From contig JAPLEZ010000145.1 of the NCBI GenBank assembly GCA_026390935.1, forward strand, positions 143,961-207,960: 64,000 bases of DNA. The letters run 5' to 3'. Below, one piece after another: positions 57,515 to 64,000 of the stretch. The stretch comes from Bacteroidota bacterium (GTDB taxonomy: Bacteria > Bacteroidota > Bacteroidia > Flavobacteriales_C > GCA-002722245). Every line of letters begins with the position of its first letter. Within the stretch, counting starts at the first letter, position 1. The position numbers and the translations under genes are program-made. Under the pieces are notes generated by a model. It was not told the origin of the DNA and made no database searches. It worked only from the letters and a program-made list of their open reading frames with translations.

Positions 57515-57727
57515 TTAATCGAGAGAATTGATATATAGCTCTTCTACTTTTTTGCGAGCCCATGGGGTTTTGCGTAAAAAGGTGAGACTGGATTTAATGC
57601 TCGGATTGCTTTTAAAGCAGTTGATGTTGATGTGATCGCTCAACTCTTCCCAACTGTATTTTGTAGTCAAGTCCTCCAAAATCATTTGAAGTGTTTTACC
57701 GTGAAGAGGGTCTTTGCTTTGGGGCAT
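57515..57727 (-). CDS. VF530/DUF2132 family protein
   Basis: [61 protein letters not shown]. Confidence 0.88.
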   Translation of the reverse strand: MPQSKDPLHGKTLQMILEDLTTKYSWEELSDHININCFKSNPSIKSSLTFLRKTPWARKKVEELYINSLD

Positions 57728-57814
57728 TTCAGTAGTTTGAAATCAAAAGTAGGGATTTGCTTCCTTTTTGTTAAATCCACTTTTAAATAATAAATCTCCA
57801 AGAAAACAGTTAAA

Positions 57815-60172
57815 TTGGTGCTAATGATGTACCGAATGAAAAAATTTCTGCTTTTTTATACCCTTAGTTTTTCGCTGTTGAGCGCCAATGCGCAAGGCGT
57901 TGCAATTGGTCAATGGCGCGATCATTTGCCTTATAACAAAGGGATTGCTGTTGGTGTTGGAGGAAGTAATATATACTGCGCCACCAGTCCCGGAATGTTT
58001 AATTACGATACTCAGGATAAAACTATCAGTCGCATGTCCAAAGCCGAGGGCTACTCGGATGTAGCCGTGAACAGCATGGCGTATTCCGCAACGTATAAAA
58101 TGGAAATTTTGGGTTATAGCAATGGCAATATCGACTTGGTGATTGGTCAGGAGATAGTGAACATTCCTGATATTAAACGCAGTAGCATCCTTGGAAATAA
58201 AACCATCAATCATATTTGTGTTTCTGGTGACCTCGCCTATATCTCTTGCGGGTTTGGAATTGTGGTGCTCGATCTAGCCAAAAGAGAAATAAAGGACACT
58301 TATAAAATAGGGATGAATGGATCCTTTGTTTTTGTCAATGAAATAGCGGTGTACCACGATAAAATTTATGCCGCTACCAAAGAAGGTGTATATGTAGCTA
58401 GTTTAAATAACAGCAATCTGGCGGCTTTTCAAAGTTGGAGCAAAGCCGCTCTACCCGATGGAAATTTTAATACGATTGATGTAGTGAACGACTTGTTGTA
58501 CACTAATTTTGATAAAGCCAACAGCGGAAATCAGGACACCATATTTGCATTTAACAACAGCGTTTGGAGTAAACCTGCTTTGGGTGTGTATTATAACAAC
58601 AATGACATTAAAGACATCAATGCCAGCGCCACTGAATTGCTTATTTGCCTTTTTGGTAGGGCATGGGTGGTGGCTTCTGATTATTCTTTGAAATATGAAT
58701 TTACTGGCTACCACCACGTAAAAAATTGGCCGGATTGGGCAACGGTGGCTCGACCTATGGAATTGGTGGAAAAAGGTGGAGAGTATTGGGTGGCTGATTC
58801 TCTTTTTGGACTTATTCATTTCAAGGAAATGATGGATGAACAGATTATTCCTAACGGTCCGGATTATGCTGATGTGTGGGATATGAAAGCTAAAAATGGA
58901 ACACTTTGGGTGGCTACAGGTGGCTACAGTGGCTCCATCGGACAAACATGGACCAACAAAGGTTTTTATTCTTATAATGGCGCGGAGTGGACGAATTACA
59001 ACGATGTCATCACTCCTGGATGGGCCACCGTCCGCGATTTAATTACAGTTGCTCCTCATCCTACCGACAATAGCGCTTATTTTGGTTCTTTTGGTTACGG
59101 CTTGATTGGCGCTTCCAATGGTTCTGTGGTGGCGGCTTACAACAAAAGCAATTCTACTTTAAAGGACTATAATACTTTTGGGACGGTGTTGGTAACCGGA
59201 TTGGATTTTGACACCAATAATAATTTGTGGGCGCTCAATAGTGGAATGCTTGGATTCCCGGTGGATGAGCCTTTACATCTTTTTAAAAACGGACAATGGA
59301 CGGGATATAAAATTCCAGCGCTTACTTCCAACGCTTCAGTTTTAATTAAATTGATGATTGATTCCGATGGCAATAAATGGATGATTAAAACCAAAACAAA
59401 TTTTGGTGCAGTGGTAGTGAAAGAATCCACCGGAGGAAATTTCAATGTGCGTCACTTCTCCATCAATGAAGGAAGTGGTAAACTTCCATCGGAAAAAGTA
59501 AATGATATTGCGCAGGACAAAAAAGGAAAAATATGGTTTGCTACGGATCAAGGTGTGGCAGTACTCGACTTTAGTTCCGACATGTATAAAAGCAATGTTT
59601 CCTATGATGTGCAGCAAGTTCTTATTCAGGAAGATGGTGTGTGGCATCACCTGCTGGAGTCGCAACGAGTAACAGCCATTGCCATTGATGGCGGCAATAA
59701 AAAATGGTTTGGAACAGAAGGCTCAGGTGTTTTCCAATTGTCGGAAGACGGCAGTAAACAATTACAACATTTCACGAAGGAAAATAGTGCGCTTATTTCC
59801 GATAATATTTTGGATATCGCCATTGATGATGTGACAGGCGAAGTGTTTTTTGGTACCGACAGAGGCATTGTGTCTTACCGAGGAACCGCTACTGAGGGCG
59901 AAGATTACAACGGAATTGTGTACGCTTATCCTAATCCGGTGACCCACGATTTCACAGGAACAATTGGCATTAAAGGCTTGGTGAAAAATGCTTTTGTAAA
60001 AATTACCGACATTACCGGAACGCTGGTGTATGAAACCCGTGCCGAAGGCGGACAGGCTACCTGGGATGGTAAGCGCAACGGGGAACGTGTACAAACTGGA
60101 GTTTACTTAGTGTTTATTTCCAATGACGACGGGACAGAAACTGCGGTGACTAAAATTTTGTTTATCAATTAA
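57815..60172 (+). CDS. porZ: Type IX secretion system protein PorZ-like (beta-propeller)
   Basis: ANAQGVAIGQWRDHLPYNKGIAVGVGGSNIYCATSPGMFNYDTQDKTISRMSKAEGYSDVAVNSMAY; C-terminal YAYPNPVTHDFTGTIGIKGL...ITDITGTLVYE; upstream of recO. Confidence 0.82.
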   Translation: MVLMMYRMKKFLLFYTLSFSLLSANAQGVAIGQWRDHLPYNKGIAVGVGGSNIYCATSPGMFNYDTQDKTISRMSKAEGYSDVAVNSMAYSATYKMEILGYSNGNIDLVIGQEIVNIPDIKRSSILGNKTINHICVSGDLAYISCGFGIVVLDLAKREIKDTYKIGMNGSFVFVNEIAVYHDKIYAATKEGVYVASLNNSNLAAFQSWSKAALPDGNFNTIDVVNDLLYTNFDKANSGNQDTIFAFNNSVWSKPALGVYYNNNDIKDINASATELLICLFGRAWVVASDYSLKYEFTGYHHVKNWPDWATVARPMELVEKGGEYWVADSLFGLIHFKEMMDEQIIPNGPDYADVWDMKAKNGTLWVATGGYSGSIGQTWTNKGFYSYNGAEWTNYNDVITPGWATVRDLITVAPHPTDNSAYFGSFGYGLIGASNGSVVAAYNKSNSTLKDYNTFGTVLVTGLDFDTNNNLWALNSGMLGFPVDEPLHLFKNGQWTGYKIPALTSNASVLIKLMIDSDGNKWMIKTKTNFGAVVVKESTGGNFNVRHFSINEGSGKLPSEKVNDIAQDKKGKIWFATDQGVAVLDFSSDMYKSNVSYDVQQVLIQEDGVWHHLLESQRVTAIAIDGGNKKWFGTEGSGVFQLSEDGSKQLQHFTKENSALISDNILDIAIDDVTGEVFFGTDRGIVSYRGTATEGEDYNGIVYAYPNPVTHDFTGTIGIKGLVKNAFVKITDITGTLVYETRAEGGQATWDGKRNGERVQTGVYLVFISNDDGTETAVTKILFIN

Positions 60173-60183
60173 TAGCACTTATT

Positions 60184-60891
60184 GTGTCGGGAGATTTTGT
60201 ATCGCAAGCCATCGTAATCAACACAATTAATTATTCGGAAAGCGGAGTAATCATTAAATTCTTTACCCGTGAAAATGGTTTGGTAAGTGTGTTTGCGCCG
60301 AAAAAAAAAGGCAATAAAAAAAATTCTTTTCAAGCCTTGTCGATAGTTGAGATTGAATACATGAGCAGAAAAAAAGCTTCCTTGTATCGACTCAAAAGCA
60401 GCAAAATCATCGCCCCCTTCAATTCTATTTACAATGATCCATTAAAAACAATGATGCTGCTGTTTTTGTCGGAAGTGCTCGTTAAAACAGTAAAAGATGA
60501 AGCGGCCAATCCCGAGTTGTATAATTTCCTGCGTCGTGAATTGTTGTTTTTCGATCAGCTGGAAGAAGGTGTTCACAATTTCCATTTGTATTTTTTGTCG
60601 CACTTGATTACACATTTGGGTTTCCGTCCTCTGCAAGGCGAAGGGAAGTTTTTCAACATTGAAGAAGGAGAATTTGTAGAGTTTGAGCCGCGAGAAAAAT
60701 ATTTCAATGAACCCGAAAGTAAAATGTTCTTAAGCTTGTTGCAGAGTTCAGGCGACGATTTAAAATCCATTTGTGTGGATCGCACTTCGCGCATAAATTT
60801 ATTGAAAGGCATTGTTGGTTTTTATCGTTATCACTGTCCGGGTTTTGGCGAATTGAAATCATTAGAAGTACTGGAAGAAGTGTATGTTTAA
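60184..60891 (+). CDS. recO: DNA repair protein RecO
   Basis: AIVINTINYSESGVIIKFFTRENGLVSVFAPKKKGNKKNSFQALSIVEIEY...; GTG start. Confidence 0.92.
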   Translation: MSGDFVSQAIVINTINYSESGVIIKFFTRENGLVSVFAPKKKGNKKNSFQALSIVEIEYMSRKKASLYRLKSSKIIAPFNSIYNDPLKTMMLLFLSEVLVKTVKDEAANPELYNFLRRELLFFDQLEEGVHNFHLYFLSHLITHLGFRPLQGEGKFFNIEEGEFVEFEPREKYFNEPESKMFLSLLQSSGDDLKSICVDRTSRINLLKGIVGFYRYHCPGFGELKSLEVLEEVYV

Positions 60892-60896
60892 AGGCC

Positions 60897-60994
60897 AGGG
60901 CGATAGATCCTTCGTTCGTCAGGAGGACATTACTTACCCATATTGGTATTTCCACTCTGGCTGTCCTCCTGACGAAGGAAGGATCTATCGCCCT
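60897..60994. repeat. REPIN-like element, arm family A, copy 2
   Basis: agggcgatagatccttcgttcgtcaggaggacattacttacccatattggtatttccactctggctgtcctcctgacgaaggaaggatctatcgccct. Confidence 0.85.
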
Positions 60995-61016
60995 GTAAGT
61001 ATTAATTAATTATTCA

Positions 61017-62822
61017 ATGACTGATCATATCACCGATATTTTAAAAACGCTTCCCGACAATCCCGGCGTGTATCAGTTTTTTGATGCGCAGGGAAAGCTC
61101 ATCTACGTAGGAAAAGCGAAGGTTTTAAAAAACCGTGTGCGCTCGTACTTCAATAATTTAGCAAGTCATCATGGCAAAACAAAAGCACTTGTTAGAAACA
61201 TCCGCGACATAAAATATATTTTGGTGGAAAGCGAGCAGGACGCGCTCCTACTGGAAAATTCGCTCATCAAACAATACTTGCCGCGTTACAATATCCTGCT
61301 CAAGGATGATAAAACCTATCCTTGGATCTGTATTAAAAACGAAAGGTTTCCGCGTGTATTTTCTACCCGGAAAATGATCAGGGACGGCAGTCAGTATTTT
61401 GGTCCTTATGCTTCGGGAAGAATGATTTTTACTTTGCTGGATTTCATTCATGAGTTGTTTCCTTTGCGCAATTGCAACCTCAATCTTTCCAGTGAAAACA
61501 TTGGGAATAAAAAATTTAAAGTGTGTTTGGAATACCACATTGGGAATTGTGCCGGACCATGTGAATCAAAGGAAATAGAGGAAGAATACAACGCGAAGAT
61601 TGCTCAGATTAAGAATATTCTGAAAGGAAATATTTCCACGGTGATTCAGCATTTGAAACAAATGATGCAATTGCATGTGGAGAAAATGGAATTTGAAAAA
61701 GCACAAATCATTAAAGAAAAACTGGAGGTACTGGCGAATTATCAAAGCAAGTCGACAGTGGTAAGTCCTACCATAAAAAATATTGATGTTTTCAGCATTG
61801 TAAGCAAAGAAGAAGAGGCCTATGTTAATTATTTAAAAGTTGTGGATGGTGCGATTGTACAGGGACATACGGTGGAAGTGAAAAAGAAGCTGGATGAAAC
61901 GGATGAAGAAATTTTATTGCTGGCCATAGTGGAATTGCGCGAAAGATACCAAAGTGATGCGCCGGAAATCATAGTTCCTTTTGTTCCTGAATTGCAATTA
62001 AGTGGCGTAGAATGGACGCTTCCGCAGCGTGGTGATAAAAAGAAATTACTGGAATTATCAGAGCGCAACGCAAAATTTTTCGGACTCGAAAAAAAGAAAT
62101 CGGCTACAATCAATAAGCCTCTGGAAAAATCTTTAAGAATTTTAGAGCAGATGAAAAAAGATTTGCGACTCTCGCAATTGCCTGTGCACATTGAGTGTTT
62201 TGATAATTCCAACATTCAGGGAGCTTTTCCGGTTTCGGCTTGCGTGGTGTTTAAAAATGCAGTGCCGAGCAAAAAAGATTACCGCATTTTTAACATCAAA
62301 ACAGTAGAAGGTCCAGATGACTTTGCTTCCATGGAAGAAGTGATTTTAAGGCGCTATAAACGCATGTTGGATGAAGCGCAGGACTTACCTCAGCTCATTG
62401 TGATTGATGGCGGAAAAGGGCAGCTGAGTGCTGCGCTGGAGAGTTTGGAAAAACTGGATTTGCGTGGAAAAATTGCCATCATAGGCATTGCCAAACGTTT
62501 GGAAGAAATTTATTTCCCTGGAGATTCCGTCCCGCTTTATTTGGATAAACGATCGGAGAGTTTAAAAGTGATTCAGCAGCTGCGCAACGAAGCACATCGT
62601 TTCGGGATCACTGCACACCGCAATCGCCGTTCAAAAGCACTCACGCAAACGCGTTTGAAAGACATTCCGGGTGTGGGTGAACAAACCATACAAATTTTAT
62701 TGCGCCACTTTAAATCGGTGAAAAAAGTGAGTGAAGCTTCCTTTGAAGAGCTGGATGCCTTGCTTGGAAAAACCAGAGCAGAAGCAGTTTTTAAGGGTTT
62801 GAGTGAAGAGGAGAAGAAATAA
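61017..62822 (+). CDS. uvrC: Excinuclease ABC subunit C
   Basis: LPDNPGVYQFFDAQGKLIYVGKAKVLKNRVRSYF...IECFDNSNIQGAFPVSACVVFKNAVPSKKDYRIFNIKTVEGPDDFASMEEVILRRY...IPGVGEQTIQILLRHF. Confidence 0.96.
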   Translation: MTDHITDILKTLPDNPGVYQFFDAQGKLIYVGKAKVLKNRVRSYFNNLASHHGKTKALVRNIRDIKYILVESEQDALLLENSLIKQYLPRYNILLKDDKTYPWICIKNERFPRVFSTRKMIRDGSQYFGPYASGRMIFTLLDFIHELFPLRNCNLNLSSENIGNKKFKVCLEYHIGNCAGPCESKEIEEEYNAKIAQIKNILKGNISTVIQHLKQMMQLHVEKMEFEKAQIIKEKLEVLANYQSKSTVVSPTIKNIDVFSIVSKEEEAYVNYLKVVDGAIVQGHTVEVKKKLDETDEEILLLAIVELRERYQSDAPEIIVPFVPELQLSGVEWTLPQRGDKKKLLELSERNAKFFGLEKKKSATINKPLEKSLRILEQMKKDLRLSQLPVHIECFDNSNIQGAFPVSACVVFKNAVPSKKDYRIFNIKTVEGPDDFASMEEVILRRYKRMLDEAQDLPQLIVIDGGKGQLSAALESLEKLDLRGKIAIIGIAKRLEEIYFPGDSVPLYLDKRSESLKVIQQLRNEAHRFGITAHRNRRSKALTQTRLKDIPGVGEQTIQILLRHFKSVKKVSEASFEELDALLGKTRAEAVFKGLSEEEKK

Positions 62823-62877
62823 TAATTTGTTTAATACCCGACTTAAATTTAGTTTTGAAAACATTAACTAACACAAA

Positions 62878-63471
62878 ATGAAATCCTTCAAAAAACTATT
62901 TTTTCTTGCCTCCTTAATGGCATTTGCATTGACTTCCTGTACCATTGAAAAGCGATTGTATTCCAAGGGGTATCACTTCCATTTTAAAAATGAAAAACAC
63001 AACGCCAACCAAGAGGAAATTACATCCAGCGTTAAGAAAAAACCTGTAGAAAAAATAGCTAACACCTCTGTTTTCCCCGACAACCAAACCGCATGCATAA
63101 ATGAAGACGAAGTGCCTGTGATCGCAAAACGGGAAAATGATGCTTCGTCCTTCCACAAAGAACAACCAAAGCAAATCCCTGAAATAAGCGCAAAACCATC
63201 TTTTGAAAAAGAGGCTTTAGTACTTGAAACGCCAAATGAATACAGCTATCTGGCCATTGCTTCTTTGGCACTTAGCTTTTTCGGATTGGGAATTCCGGGA
63301 ATTATTTTTGGTGTTATGGCTCTGCATGAAATTGAAGAAAAACCTGCCTTAAAAGGAAAAGGTCTGGCCGTGGCAGGCATCGTTTTGGGCATTGTTCAAA
63401 TTATAGCAATGGTAGGTGCAATAATATTTTTTGTTTTGCTGCTTTCGGCAATGCCGAACGCAACAATTTAA
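62878..63471 (+). CDS. DUF4190-containing lipoprotein
   Basis: Lipobox MAFALTSCTIEKRLYSKGYHF; YSYLAIASLALSFFGLGIPGIIFGVMALHEIEEKPALKGKGLAVAGIVLGIVQIIAMVG. Confidence 0.75.
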   Translation: MKSFKKLFFLASLMAFALTSCTIEKRLYSKGYHFHFKNEKHNANQEEITSSVKKKPVEKIANTSVFPDNQTACINEDEVPVIAKRENDASSFHKEQPKQIPEISAKPSFEKEALVLETPNEYSYLAIASLALSFFGLGIPGIIFGVMALHEIEEKPALKGKGLAVAGIVLGIVQIIAMVGAIIFFVLLLSAMPNATI

Positions 63472-63475
63472 AAAC

Positions 63476-64000
63476 TTAATTTTCTTTTGAAATCAACAAC
63501 TTCTGATGCGCCACAGCCCCTTTGCATACAGCCGTTAAAGTGTAAATCCCAAAAGCGATGGTTGAGCTTTCTATAGTGCTTATATGATTACCCGCTGAAA
63601 CAAAGATTACATTGGTATAAACAGTTTTTCCCGACAAATCCACTACACTAATACTTACTTGTCCTGGTGAGTTCATGCCAGAAAATGAAAGAGTAATATT
63701 TTGATCATTTGCTCCGGTGTAGGCATTAAAGGAAAAGGAATTTGCGCTACTTGTGCTTATGCTTATTGTTTTGGAATAAGATGTTGTTCCGTCATTGTCG
63801 CTTTGCTTTAAGCGGTAGTAGGACGATCCCTGAAACGGACTCTCGTCTTTTGCCGAATAATTGAGTACAGCAGAACTGTTGCCAGCTCCTACCACATGAT
63901 CGAAAGCAAGAAATGAAATACCGTCGCTGCTTTTTTCTACTTCGAAAAAATCATTATTAATTTCAGTGGCAGTGCTCTAGTTTAAGTCAATTGCCGATCC
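63476..64000 (-). pseudogene. T9SS type A sorting-domain protein, C-terminal part, with in-frame amber codon (truncated by window edge)
   Basis: Reverse frame: G S A I D L N * S T A T E I N N D F F E V E K S S D G I S F L A F D H V V G A G N S S A V L N Y S A K D E S P F Q G S S Y Y R L K Q...; TAG at 63979-63977 where such proteins usually have Trp (LxWxTATE). Confidence 0.7.

Noticed and set aside
63970-63985. TAG in the T9SS gene considered as a genetic-code change
   Set aside because: TAG or other standard stops terminate intact genes elsewhere in the window (e.g. the hemoglobin gene at 38535-38537), so global reassignment is unlikely; treated as mutation or error.

Overview
64-kb window from a Bacteroidota chromosome. 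The lineage call rests on many type IX secretion (T9SS) sorting domains, PorZ, FecR/ECF sigma pairs, TAnnTTTG promoters and DUF4175/YwqK-type families. Most of the window is ordinary housekeeping and accessory sequence: gltX, glnS, folB, dprA, rpiB, nadA, rnr, ferritin, porZ, recO, uvrC, two two-component systems, an arsenic-type operon, a candidate copper/MbnP locus, an ECF-sigma/FecR locus, two tRNAs and several terminators. The most interesting signal is intergenic. A set of REPIN-like elements (two hairpin arms in inverted orientation around a central core) falls into three arm families: A tccttccttcgtcaggagga, B tcctgaaacaagttcagga, C cccctccaaggagggg. Members of all three share the same core, roughly TGAACCATATTC...GGAAATGCCCGCTAAT, despite unrelated arms. 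One pair of family-A arms flanks an intact small GIY-YIG nuclease gene in an inside-out arrangement, suggesting a GIY-YIG-mobilised REPIN-like system. One element contains two further nested palindromic elements, with a candidate target-site duplication. Other strong signals are: (i) three promoters sharing an AAAACTACCCA-N-GGG..TAC box placed 19-20 nt upstream of a TAnnTTTG -7 box, next to a NarL-type two-component system and two LamG/T9SS proteins; (ii) an AGGGGTA-N15-GTCTTA candidate ECF promoter upstream of the sigma gene and of a repeat-protein paralog, where it is tandemly duplicated with the signal peptide; (iii) three disrupted genes: gltX, a DUF1016/PDDEXK gene, and a T9SS protein with a Trp-to-amber codon. 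All calls come from reading the sequence; no database search was run.
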